Positions 32,677 through 40,565 of a stretch of 40,565 nucleotides of DNA are shown here, one piece after another (the stretch's first letter is position 1; each line of letters opens with the position of its first letter). The notes under the pieces were generated by a model that ran no database searches, had not been told where the DNA came from, and saw only the letters and a program-made list of their open reading frames with translations. The DNA is from Candidatus Gerdarchaeota archaeon (GTDB taxonomy: Archaea; Asgardarchaeota; Heimdallarchaeia; JABLTI01). The DNA is taken from NCBI GenBank assembly GCA_016840945.1, contig JAEORJ010000045.1, forward strand, positions 1-40,565. The letters are read 5' to 3'. The position numbers and the translations under genes are program-made.

Positions 32677-34689
32677 CTAAACTATTGCTCCAATAATAAA
32701 ATAGGCAGTAGCTGATAAAGCATAAGCTACAACTGTGGTAAAAATCAATGAGAAGAACATCCACCGCCAACTATTAGTTTCTTTTCTGATAGTAGCTAAA
32801 GTTGCTATGCAAGGTATGTATAATAACACAAAGACTAAGAAACCAAATCCTGCTGCAGCACCTAAGGTACCAATGGTTCCTTGCAAAGAAGGATCACCAG
32901 GTGTTAATGAATTAAATCCTAGAAGCGTTCCTAACGTTCCTACGATTACTTCTTTAGCAACTAGTCCTGAGATTAAAGCTGCTCCATATTCCCAACCAAT
33001 TGTATCACCATTAATATCTTTCATCCACCAGAAGATTTTCGAAACTCCTCTACCAACATATTCAAGGATTCCTGAGACGTTCAATAAGTAGATGATAGCT
33101 ACTGAAGCAAAAATTATTGTACTTGCCTTCTTAAGAAACTCCTTTAGTTGATTCCACATTTTAATGAAAACACCTTTTACTGAAGGCACAGTATATGGTT
33201 GAAGCTCAATTATTAAATCAGTTTTTTCTCCTCTAAGAATAGTTTTTCTAAAAATAAACGCAAATGATAATCCCACAAGTATTCCTAAAACATACAAACT
33301 TAGTGTTACTAAACCAGCAAAAGCTGGGAAAATCGTTCCTGCAAATAATATATACACTGGTAGTCTTGCTGAACAAGACATAAAACTATTAATCAGAATT
33401 GTTGTTTTTCTATCCTTTTCATTTTTGATAGCTCTTGTTGGCATTATAGCGGGAACGTTGCAGCCAAATCCTAGTAACATTGGGATGATTGAATGTCCTT
33501 GTAATCCAAGTTTGCTCATATATTTATCCATGAGAAAAGCTACTCGTGATAAATAACCAGTGTCCTCAAGAATTGCCATAGCGATAAATAAAATCATAAT
33601 ATAAGGCAGAAACACTAGTACTGATCCAACACCATCAATAACTGCACCGACAATGAAATTACTAATGGGATTAATTCCATTCCCCGCACCATCTAACAAA
33701 TCAGTTAGTAAATACACTAAATCCCCTAATTTATCGAATAATAATTCAATTAGTGCTACCAGTGGTTCACCAACTGTAAAAGTTAGTTGAAAAACACCCC
33801 ACATGATAACCAAAAAAATAGGTATTCCTAGATATTTATTTGTTAACACTTCATCAAGCATATCACTTAATACCCAACGCTTACCGCGATAATCCCTCAT
33901 TACATCTTTTATCATTTCTCGAGCGATGTCATATCGAGCGTCTACTAGAGGAATTATTGAATTTCCATTAAATTTGGTTTCAATTAATCCTTTTATTTTA
34001 TTTTCTAAATCTTCTCTATTAATTCCTATATCTTCAATTATTTTATATGCGAATTCATCTTCTTCTAATAAAGAGACTGCTAACCAATAGATTGGATATC
34101 TCTTTTCTATCCTTGCAGAAAAAGGAGCTATTTCCTCTAAAATTAATTTCAAGCTTTCAGCTATATTGCCTGACCATTTTATCGGTTTTGGATTAGTTGG
34201 ATTCTCTAATGCTGCACAAATATCTCTTTTTAAAACTCTAATACCAAACCCTTTAGATGCTACAGTTTCAACGACTGGAATACCAAGGTTTCGGGAAAGC
34301 CTATCAATATCAATAGAAATTCCTTTTCCAATTGCTAGATCCATCATATTAAGTACAATTAACATATTTACTCCTAGTTCCATCAATTGTACTGTTAAGT
34401 AGAGATTTCTTTCTAAATTGGATGAATCAACAACTACTACCACTAAATCTGGATTCTCTTCAATAATATACTCCCGAGAGATTTCTTCATCAATAGAATG
34501 AGGTGATAATGAATAAATCCCTGGTAGATCAATTACTTCAATAGTGTTTTGCTCATAGGTCATTTCACCTTCTTTCTTTTCTACAGTACATCCTGGAAAG
34601 TTGGCTATAGTTTGATTTAATCCTGTTAAGGCATTAAAAATAACACTTTTGCCTACATTGGGATTGCCTATAAGAGCTATTCGTGACAT
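32677..34689 (-). CDS. feoB: Ferrous iron transporter FeoB
   Basis: 670 residues, ATG start. N-terminal G domain: GNPNVGKS (8-15, G1), DLPG (54-57, G3) and NMMD (114-117, G4); then the helical GDI-like region to about 275. The membrane part carries the two FeoB gate repeats, including [15 protein letters not shown] near residue 405 and the second Cys in [18 protein letters not shown]-terminal end [23 protein letters not shown] is also standard. Imports Fe2+ across the cytoplasmic membrane, dependent on GTP hydrolysis. Length is normal for FeoB without fused FeoA. No FeoA gene occurs in the operon. First gene of three; promoter palindrome at 34724. Confidence 0.96.
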   Translation of the reverse strand: MSRIALIGNPNVGKSVIFNALTGLNQTIANFPGCTVEKKEGEMTYEQNTIEVIDLPGIYSLSPHSIDEEISREYIIEENPDLVVVVVDSSNLERNLYLTVQLMELGVNMLIVLNMMDLAIGKGISIDIDRLSRNLGIPVVETVASKGFGIRVLKRDICAALENPTNPKPIKWSGNIAESLKLILEEIAPFSARIEKRYPIYWLAVSLLEEDEFAYKIIEDIGINREDLENKIKGLIETKFNGNSIIPLVDARYDIAREMIKDVMRDYRGKRWVLSDMLDEVLTNKYLGIPIFLVIMWGVFQLTFTVGEPLVALIELLFDKLGDLVYLLTDLLDGAGNGINPISNFIVGAVIDGVGSVLVFLPYIMILFIAMAILEDTGYLSRVAFLMDKYMSKLGLQGHSIIPMLLGFGCNVPAIMPTRAIKNEKDRKTTILINSFMSCSARLPVYILFAGTIFPAFAGLVTLSLYVLGILVGLSFAFIFRKTILRGEKTDLIIELQPYTVPSVKGVFIKMWNQLKEFLKKASTIIFASVAIIYLLNVSGILEYVGRGVSKIFWWMKDINGDTIGWEYGAALISGLVAKEVIVGTLGTLLGFNSLTPGDPSLQGTIGTLGAAAGFGFLVFVLLYIPCIATLATIRKETNSWRWMFFSLIFTTVVAYALSATAYFIIGAIV

Positions 34690-34723
34690 CTTGTCAACTG
34701 CCTTTAATTTTACTAATGTGAGT

Positions 34724-34745
34724 AAAGTTAGGATTTCCGAACTTT
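34724..34745. promoter_or_regulatory. Candidate iron-responsive operator upstream of feoB
   Basis: Imperfect 22-bp palindrome: left arm AAAGTTaGGA, centre TT, right arm TCCgAACTTT (nine of ten arm positions pair). It sits between a minus-strand TATA-like TTTTTAAAA (about 34744-34752) and the expected start site. Position and symmetry fit a DtxR/MDR1-type metal repressor site; the identity of the regulator is inference. Confidence 0.45.
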
Positions 34746-34904
34746 TTTAAAAACTTTTGGATAGATAAGAACTTTGTAAATTTGATCAATTATTTTAAAT
34801 AGATTCTTTTACAAAAATGAACAATCTTTAAGAATTATTAGAGGCTAGTATTAATTTGATAACATCACATAAAAATCATCTAAGGGAATTATAGAGGAAA
34901 AAAA

Positions 34905-37445
34905 ATGAATGCTATAAGAAAAATTATCATAATAATATTGTTGATATTTTCTTTAAATATATCTTTTATAATCAATAATGGGAATCTTTCAGATAATTTA
35001 TCAAATACATTAGGTAAAAATATTGATAATGATATTACAAATTATTTTGTAACAAATAATATTGATTATTCTGAAAATTATACAATTATAGATAGGTTAG
35101 ATAATGATTTTGCTGGTTTAATACCAAATGATTTGAAAATCTATGGTGACTTTGCTTTTTTAGTTGCTGAAGATGATGGTATGTTAATATTTAATGTTTC
35201 AGATATTTCAAATCCAATTTTAGTTAGTCAATATCTTAGATATGGAGATGCAGAAGGAATTTTTGTAAATGATGATTTAGCATTTCTATCATGTGGTTAT
35301 AGTGGCCTTGATATAATAGATATATCTGATATTACTAAACCTAAATTAATATCACATTTTACTGATAATGGTTCAATTGTATGTTGTGCAGTTCAAGGAT
35401 CCTACCTATTTTATGGAGAAAATTATCAAGTAGGGACTGCTGGTATAGGAGTATTAGATATTTCTAATATTTATTTTCCAAAAAAAATCTTTCTTTATAT
35501 TGAGGCAAATTTGGGTTTTGTAAAAGAGATGGTAATTAATGATAATAATTTATATTTTACAACACAAAATGGTGTAATGAAATTTGATATTGAAGACCCA
35601 TACCATACTGAATTATTAAAACAGTTACGAGGGTATAGTTATATCGAAGGGTCATTTATTGATTTTGAAAATAATTTATTATATTTAACATCTTTTTATT
35701 ATGGTTTCATAATTTATGACATTCAAGATTTTTATAATCCAGTAGAATTAAGTCGTTTGATGACGGGAATTTTTCCACAAGATTGTCAAGTTATAGGTTC
35801 AACAGCGTTTATTGCAGATACAAATTTTGGTTTACTGATAGTTGATTTAACGAATATTGAGGAACCTGTAATTATAACTAATGATTTAATTTGGGGAAAT
35901 AAAAAAGACCTAATTGTTAAAGATAACTATGTTATGATAACTGATGATGAAAAATTATTCTTGGTTTATAATTGCGAGGTTTTAACAAATCCTGAGTTAG
36001 TCTACACAATGAAAAAGAGTGGTTATTCATCAAACATTATAGTCGAAGAAAATTATGCTTTTATTGCTGATGGAACAGATGGAGTGGAGATATGTTTAAT
36101 ATCAGATATTGAATCTCTATCGAAAGAAACAACCTTTTTACTAACAAATGCAAGTATGGTTGATTTAACTTTATCGGGTAATCATATGTTTATAGCTGAT
36201 GAATTATATGGATTAATAATAGCTGATATCTCAACCAAAACTTCGCCTTATTATATTTCCAATATAACTGATGGTGGGAAACCTAAGAAAATTGAATTGA
36301 AAGATGATTTGATATTTTTAGCTGATTATGAACAAGGCTTAGAAATCTATGATGTGAGTAATGTTTATTCACCACAAAAACTAAGCACAACAAACATTTC
36401 TGGTATAACTGATATTTGGTTAGAGGGTGATTTTGCATTTGTAACAATACAAAATGTTGGTGTTTCAATTCTTAATACAACCAATATAACACAACCAACA
36501 TTCTATACTAATTATTCAATAGTAAGTGATTTGCAAGGATTGTGGAAGACAAATGATTATTTGTATTTAGCTAATGGTGATGATGGATTTTTACAATATG
36601 ATATTTCTAATTTGCTAAGTCCTAGTATAGTAAGCACTGGTTTAGCTATCAGTCAAGTTGAATCAATTATGATGAATGGGACAAGATTATATCTTTGCAG
36701 CAAGGAATCCGGTGTATTGATTTACGAAACACAAAGTGGTTTAATTACAAATTCGTTGGGAACTATCTATAACGGTGGAGATACAAATGCTATTGATATT
36801 ATAGGCGAGTTCATTTATATCGCAAATGGTTGTGAGAATTTTGAGTTAGCGGGTTTGGACAGTGACGGAGACCATTTGGCTGATTTTTTGGAATTATATG
36901 AATATTTCACAGATCCTTTTGATGCTGACAGTGACGATGATGGCATAAATGATTTTTATGAAGTATACAAATATAGCACCAATCCTCTAACTTCAGATAG
37001 CGATTCAGATTCCATGAGTGATTTATATGAAGTAGAAAATGGATTAGATCCTAATAATGCTTCTGATGCAAATTTGGATTACGACCAGGATGGCTTAACG
37101 AATCTTGAAGAATGCCAAAACCAAACTGATCCTTGGGATGATGACACCGATGGTGATTATTTGACAGATGGAGATGAAGTCTATATCTATAATACTAATC
37201 CCCTTAATCCTGATACCGATGGTGATGGTTGGTCTGATAGTTTTGAGATTTATTATGAAACAGATCCACTTGATCCTGATGATTATCCCGATCTTGCTTC
37301 AACTCCACCTTTAACAGCATCCCCACCCCCACCTATAGTTGAGTTCCCCTTAATTTACCTCTTTCCAATTATTGGTGGAACAATTTTTCTGGCAATAATT
37401 ATTGCAGTATTAGTTATGCGTTTCAAACCAAAAGGTATAGTTTAA
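34905..37445 (+). CDS. LVIVD-repeat surface protein with TSP3 calcium repeats and single membrane anchor
   Basis: 846 residues; ATG with AGAGGAA upstream. Signal segment at about 6-25. Residues about 60-640 are LVIVD repeats (LLIVDLTNIEEPVIITN, LEIYDVSNVYSPQKLS, etc.), as in the giant protein at 6208. Residues about 650-795 contain thrombospondin type 3 calcium loops (DSDGDHLAD, DSDDDGIND, DSDSDSMSD, DYDQDGLTN, DTDGDYLTD, DTDGDGWSD). A proline-rich spacer precedes one transmembrane helix at about 810-835 and a short basic end. Extracellular, calcium-stiffened stalk carrying a propeller-like head; probably adhesion or surface-layer function. It ends in a four-base overlap with the convergent acyltransferase gene. 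Confidence 0.88.
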   Translation: MNAIRKIIIIILLIFSLNISFIINNGNLSDNLSNTLGKNIDNDITNYFVTNNIDYSENYTIIDRLDNDFAGLIPNDLKIYGDFAFLVAEDDGMLIFNVSDISNPILVSQYLRYGDAEGIFVNDDLAFLSCGYSGLDIIDISDITKPKLISHFTDNGSIVCCAVQGSYLFYGENYQVGTAGIGVLDISNIYFPKKIFLYIEANLGFVKEMVINDNNLYFTTQNGVMKFDIEDPYHTELLKQLRGYSYIEGSFIDFENNLLYLTSFYYGFIIYDIQDFYNPVELSRLMTGIFPQDCQVIGSTAFIADTNFGLLIVDLTNIEEPVIITNDLIWGNKKDLIVKDNYVMITDDEKLFLVYNCEVLTNPELVYTMKKSGYSSNIIVEENYAFIADGTDGVEICLISDIESLSKETTFLLTNASMVDLTLSGNHMFIADELYGLIIADISTKTSPYYISNITDGGKPKKIELKDDLIFLADYEQGLEIYDVSNVYSPQKLSTTNISGITDIWLEGDFAFVTIQNVGVSILNTTNITQPTFYTNYSIVSDLQGLWKTNDYLYLANGDDGFLQYDISNLLSPSIVSTGLAISQVESIMMNGTRLYLCSKESGVLIYETQSGLITNSLGTIYNGGDTNAIDIIGEFIYIANGCENFELAGLDSDGDHLADFLELYEYFTDPFDADSDDDGINDFYEVYKYSTNPLTSDSDSDSMSDLYEVENGLDPNNASDANLDYDQDGLTNLEECQNQTDPWDDDTDGDYLTDGDEVYIYNTNPLNPDTDGDGWSDSFEIYYETDPLDPDDYPDLASTPPLTASPPPPIVEFPLIYLFPIIGGTIFLAIIIAVLVMRFKPKGIV

Positions 37446-38764
37446 TCATCATTATCATTACAATTTGATAATTCATGAATTATTAGATCAAGAAAAGTTT
37501 TAATTGTGGCGCTATCATATGAGTCCTCACAAAAACCAATACTAAATGTGATTTTCTTATTATATGAACTAATTCCCATACTAAAATTAGGAGCCCAATT
37601 CACCGGAGTAATGATATAAGCATCATCTACATCTATAGAACCAAAATTCCTTTTATTAGAATCAATCCTTCCAACATTAGTTATTATAGGGTGCATCTTT
37701 TCTGAACGGTAAATCATTTTATAGATCCTATTAGCCAACCATTCAATTGTTTTGTAATTTAATTTAAAGATATTATTCATTGCAAAACAATACCCTAATC
37801 CCAAATGGATATCCTTCTTCTTTCTCATTTGTTTATTAATGTCATTCAACATATCGTCAAAGCTTGCATGAGGGTTGTATTTTAAATTAACAAAAGTTGT
37901 AGATACTAGATTAGCAATTGTTTCTGCTTTCTTGTCAGGTAATAATACTCGGAGATCTGTTGGTACAGCTAATGTCATCGTTTTTTTCGATTTAGGTTTA
38001 ACAAGAGTAAATAATGCTCTAAAAGCTGCAGTTAAAAACATATCATTTAATGAAGCATTTCTTTCCTTACCATAGGCTTTTATCTTATCAAAATCACTTG
38101 CTTCAAGTTTTCTAACAATAAACGTTTTCTTTTCTTTCCCTTTACCTATGAATGGAAAAGACCATTTTGGTCGATAACCTTTTTCACGAACTAATGACCT
38201 TATTTTTTTTCTCAAGGTATAATGCTTGAAAACCTGTTTTAACTCTCGAGATGATTGAATATTAGGTGTTATCTCATAGTTTGGATTATCGATTAAGTTA
38301 TTATAAATATCACATAACAAGGTTAGGTAATCGTAGAAACCTCCACCATCCATTACACTATGATCTGATTTAATGACTAATGTGTCTGTTTCCCCTCGAA
38401 AAATTCGTATCTTCAATAATGAATCAATGCTTGGATTGATTTGGGTAAGAATAAAATCTCTGATATCTCTTTCAGAATTATCAGTGTTAATTAACTCGAA
38501 ATAATCTAAATGATCCAGATCATTTCTTCTATCCCAGTAAGTCTTCTTTCTGGTTATTGTTAGTTTACATCCTAATACTGGCTCAGCATCCATAGACATT
38601 CTAACTGCTTTTTTCATTATTTCAGGATTAATTAAACCATTAAGATGAAAAACGAAATTGATTTGTTGATCAGTACCATTTCTTAGAAGATAATTTAAAT
38701 TATCATTTGCAGAAGTCTTTATTCGTTTAGGGATAGCTCTATAAGAACTATGGTACATCATCAT
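37442..38764 (-). CDS. Condensation/wax-ester-synthase-fold acyltransferase
   Basis: 440 residues; ATG with AGGAG upstream. CoA-dependent acyltransferase superfamily pattern: DHSVMDGG at residues 134-141 gives the HxxxDG catalytic motif (H135, D139), N-terminal 'LNGLINPEIMKKAVRMSMDAEPVLGCKL' matches the substrate-lid region of condensation and alcohol-acyltransferase domains, and VPTDLRVLLP near 270 matches the later DLR motif. No carrier-protein, adenylation or ketosynthase gene is adjacent. Could be an O-acyltransferase for lipids or a polyketide-associated (Pap-like) enzyme. Cytoplasmic. Product unknown. Confidence 0.8.
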   Translation of the reverse strand: MMMYHSSYRAIPKRIKTSANDNLNYLLRNGTDQQINFVFHLNGLINPEIMKKAVRMSMDAEPVLGCKLTITRKKTYWDRRNDLDHLDYFELINTDNSERDIRDFILTQINPSIDSLLKIRIFRGETDTLVIKSDHSVMDGGGFYDYLTLLCDIYNNLIDNPNYEITPNIQSSRELKQVFKHYTLRKKIRSLVREKGYRPKWSFPFIGKGKEKKTFIVRKLEASDFDKIKAYGKERNASLNDMFLTAAFRALFTLVKPKSKKTMTLAVPTDLRVLLPDKKAETIANLVSTTFVNLKYNPHASFDDMLNDINKQMRKKKDIHLGLGYCFAMNNIFKLNYKTIEWLANRIYKMIYRSEKMHPIITNVGRIDSNKRNFGSIDVDDAYIITPVNWAPNFSMGISSYNKKITFSIGFCEDSYDSATIKTFLDLIIHELSNCNDNDD

Positions 38765-38911
38765 AATCTCCTGTTAAAATTCTAAGAATTGAATGCTGTT
38801 TTACAGATAATCTATAATTTAAAATAATTTATGATATCGTCAAAAAACTGCTAAATAACTCGTTTTTTTTAAAGGGATACTTTCAAAAAGCGCAATAAGA
38901 ATGTAATTGAT

Positions 38912-39709
38912 ATGAAAGAGCTAAAATTACTATCATGGAATGTTAATGGTATTCGAGCATTAGTCAAGAAAAAAATATATGGGAATGCTGATTTTTACGA
39001 GTGGTTAAAACTAGAATCGCCAGATATTCTTTGTTTACAAGAAACTAAAGCTCATCCTGAACAGGTACCGAATGAGCTTTTGGAACCATTAGGTTACAAG
39101 AGTTTTTGGGATTCAGGTGAAAGAAAAGGTTACAGTGGAGTAGTCACTTATTATAAAGAAGAACCTTTGAAAATAAATACTCAATTAGGAAAAGATTATT
39201 TGGATTCGGAAGGAAGGCATATCTTTTTAGAATATCCTAATTTTGTTGTTATAAATTCGTATTTCCCAAATGGAAAAAAAGATGACGAACGACTAAACTA
39301 TAAAATGGAATATTATGAAGTATTTCTCACAACGATTGAAAAATATCGTTCAAAAGGTTTAGGTGTTATTTTCTGTGGAGATGTTAATACTGCTCACAAT
39401 GAAATTGATTTAACACATCCAAAGGAAAATGAGAATATTTCTGGTTTTCTACCAATAGAGCGTGCATGGATTGATAAGATAATTACAAAAGGTTATGTTG
39501 ATACCTTCAGACATTTCTATCCTGATAAACTAGAACAATATACTTGGTGGTCTACTAGAGCAATTGGTGCTCGAGAGAGAAATGTTGGTTGGCGTTTAGA
39601 TTATTTCTTTGTGAATAAAGAGATAATTGATAATGTTACCGATGCTTTCATTCTACCTGATGTTTTAGGTTCAGATCATTGCCCAGTAGGAATAAAAATC
39701 AAATTATAA
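38912..39709 (+). CDS. xth: Exodeoxyribonuclease III / AP endonuclease
   Basis: 265 residues, ATG start. All ExoIII-family blocks are visible: LSWNVNGIRA (N10, N12), DILCLQETK (E44), GYSGVVTYYK, NSYFPNG, FCGDVNTAH, GFLPIERAWIDKI, DTFRHFYP, YTWWSTRAIGARERNVGWRLDYFFV and GSDHCPVGI (D255-H256 pair). Base-excision repair: cuts 5' to abasic sites and may remove 3' blocks, Mg2+ dependent, cytoplasmic. Length matches bacterial/archaeal XthA. It precedes the ThrRS gene by 272 bases on the same strand but that gene has its own leader. Confidence 0.95.
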   Translation: MKELKLLSWNVNGIRALVKKKIYGNADFYEWLKLESPDILCLQETKAHPEQVPNELLEPLGYKSFWDSGERKGYSGVVTYYKEEPLKINTQLGKDYLDSEGRHIFLEYPNFVVINSYFPNGKKDDERLNYKMEYYEVFLTTIEKYRSKGLGVIFCGDVNTAHNEIDLTHPKENENISGFLPIERAWIDKIITKGYVDTFRHFYPDKLEQYTWWSTRAIGARERNVGWRLDYFFVNKEIIDNVTDAFILPDVLGSDHCPVGIKIKL

Positions 39710-39777
39710 TAACTAAAGCACTTTAGATAATTTTTAATAGGAGATTAGCTTAGTTTCTTTTGCCACAATAATGTGGA

Positions 39778-39848
39778 GGTCAACTTAAAATGGGTGGACG
39801 TGAAACACTCTAATAAAATCCTTTACGGACCAATTGTCCTAGTTGACC
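39778..39848 (+). promoter_or_regulatory. Structured leader element of the threonyl-tRNA synthetase gene
   Basis: 71-base element closed by a perfect 8-bp stem GGTCAACT (39778-39785) / AGTTGACC (39841-39848), with an inner hairpin GGAC-CAATT-GTCC (39827-39839) and a small GTG-AAA-CAC hairpin. It encloses a seven-residue ORF (39790-39813: MGGRETL) with a GGAGGT site partly buried in the closing stem. Length and branching recall a tRNA, but no canonical T-loop is present. Confidence 0.35.
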
Positions 39849-39906
39849 AAATAATTTTCATCATTTACAACTATGGGCAATTGCTTTTGAGCTTAGCTAA
39901 TCGACT

Positions 39907-39931
39907 AAATTATCTATTTTCTATAGATAAT
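39907..39931 (+). promoter_or_regulatory. 10-bp hairpin in thrS leader
   Basis: Perfect stem AATTATCTAT (39907-39916) / ATAGATAATT (39922-39931), loop TTTCT, ending 50 bases before the synthetase start codon. No T-tract follows, so it is not a typical terminator. Confidence 0.45.
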
Positions 39932-39981
39932 TCCCAACAATCTCGACATTTTATTGTCCTTGTTTTAGGAGCTGATAAGAA

Positions 39982-40565
39982 ATGGTAGCTTTAAAATCTG
40001 ATGAATCAAATGATCATAGAATGATTGGTTCAGATATGGATTTATTTTCATTTCATGACGAAGCACCGGGATTTCCATTTTATAAACATAATTTCCTAAT
40101 AATTCGAAATGAATTACTACGTTATTGGCGAGAATTACATAATAAACAGGGATATCTCGAGATTGAAACCCCAATTATAATGAGAAACGATTTATGGGTT
40201 ACTTCTGGTCATTGGGACTGCTACAAAGATAATATGTTTTGGTTTAAGGACCAAAAGGAAATCAAAATTATTCGTCCAATGAATTGTCCAGGTAGCATCC
40301 TTGTTTTCAAGGAGAAACTCTATAGTTATCGTGACTTGCCATTAAAGATATGCGAAATTGGTAAAGATTTCAGAAAAGAATTATCTGGAGTCATTCAAGG
40401 ATTATTCCGAACTAGAGGATTTTCTATGGATGATGCTCACATCTTTACGCGACAAGATCAAATTTACGATGTGGTTTCAGAAGTAGTTGATATTGTAGAA
40501 TTGATATATCGATCTTTAGGGTTTCAATATAAAATCAATCTCAGTACCAGGCCTGAAAAATCCAT
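39982..40565 (+). CDS. thrS: Threonyl-tRNA synthetase, catalytic core from its first residues (3' end beyond window)
   Basis: 194 codons visible. ATG 39982 has AGGAG nine bases upstream and a TAA two codons before it, so no longer N-terminus exists in this frame. After twelve residues the class II ThrRS core starts: DHRMIGSDMDLFSFHDEAPGF, then LWVTSGHWDCYKDNMF (motif 2 region approach), IIRPMNCPGS (Cys zinc ligand), FRKELSGVIQGLFRTRGFSMDDAHIF (motif 2 and His ligand). The HDEAPGFPFY wording is closer to bacterial than archaeal ThrRS. The TGS and N2 editing domains of bacterial enzymes and the archaeal N-terminal editing domain are absent. Charges tRNAThr with threonine; proofreading must come from elsewhere, if at all. 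The preceding leader is hairpin-rich. Confidence 0.92.
   Translation, partial: MVALKSDESNDHRMIGSDMDLFSFHDEAPGFPFYKHNFLIIRNELLRYWRELHNKQGYLEIETPIIMRNDLWVTSGHWDCYKDNMFWFKDQKEIKIIRPMNCPGSILVFKEKLYSYRDLPLKICEIGKDFRKELSGVIQGLFRTRGFSMDDAHIFTRQDQIYDVVSEVVDIVELIYRSLGFQYKINLSTRPEKS

Noticed and set aside
32735..33091. 118-codon open frame antisense to feoB
   Set aside because: Lies wholly opposite well-conserved FeoB sequence; composition is that of a mirror frame.
39778..39848. Could be a tRNA gene
   Set aside because: The 8-bp closing stem is tRNA-like in size, but there is no TTCGA-type T-loop, no D-arm and no five-base anticodon stem.
39773..39988. 71-codon open frame before the ThrRS gene
   Set aside because: GTG start without suitable Shine-Dalgarno, overlaps the synthetase start and the hairpin leader, and does not resemble TGS or editing domains.
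1..40565. CRISPR array, prophage or insertion sequence
   Set aside because: No spaced direct repeats of CRISPR type, no transposase, integrase or phage structural gene and no terminal inverted repeats with target duplication seen.

Overview
This is an AT-rich window with about 26 protein genes at moderate density on both strands. No rRNA, tRNA, CRISPR array, transposase or phage gene was seen. The best reading is an archaeal chromosome, probably an Asgard-group archaeon (Heimdall-/Gerd-like or related). This is inferred from TATA-like boxes at archaeal spacing, a mix of Shine-Dalgarno-led and apparently leaderless genes, many signal-peptide proteins with one C-terminal membrane anchor, LVIVD propeller plus thrombospondin-type-3 surface proteins, a TPR protein with a longin-like tail, and an archaeal-style FeoB locus. 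There is no rRNA or phylogenetic marker tree behind that placement.

Layout. 1-5805: a partial unknown gene, then a secreted membrane-anchored protein, a CPBP-family membrane protease, an unknown soluble protein and a large TPR regulator. 5883-11694 (minus strand): a 90-residue repeat-containing protein, a giant LVIVD/TSP3/polytopic membrane protein and a TPR protein. 11850-21818: mostly surface or exported functions, including two serine beta-lactamase-fold hydrolases, two anchored unknowns, an HExxH metalloprotease, a NosD-like beta-helix protein, a one-pass receptor-like protein and a DUF5685-like protein with a cysteine-rich tail. 21877-27211: two paralogous unknown proteins surround a nitrilase-family hydrolase, a multi-beta-sandwich protein without signal peptide, and a DinB-family protein. 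27212-31643: two look-alike transcription units, each with a TATA box, hairpin-rich leader, tiny basic ORFs and terminator hairpin, lie on either side of a PadR-HAAS regulatory pair and a divergent Mre11-like nuclease. 31644-34689 (minus strand): an iron-uptake operon feoB - novel 4-TM protein - feoC-like. 34905-39709: a second LVIVD/TSP3 surface protein, a condensation-fold acyltransferase and exodeoxyribonuclease III. 39710-40565: a structured leader and the first 194 codons of a threonyl-tRNA synthetase that begins directly at the catalytic core.

How parts work together. The best-supported functional units are the Feo operon, with a palindromic operator candidate over its promoter, and the PadR-HAAS pair, with a palindrome where autoregulation would act. 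The most interesting unexplained material is the pair of structured small-ORF units, the paralogous pair with identical leaderless promoter geometry, the undescribed membrane protein in the feo operon, and the truncated ThrRS with its hairpin leader. Several gene ends carry perfect hairpins followed by T-tracts, often built from the last codons of the gene.
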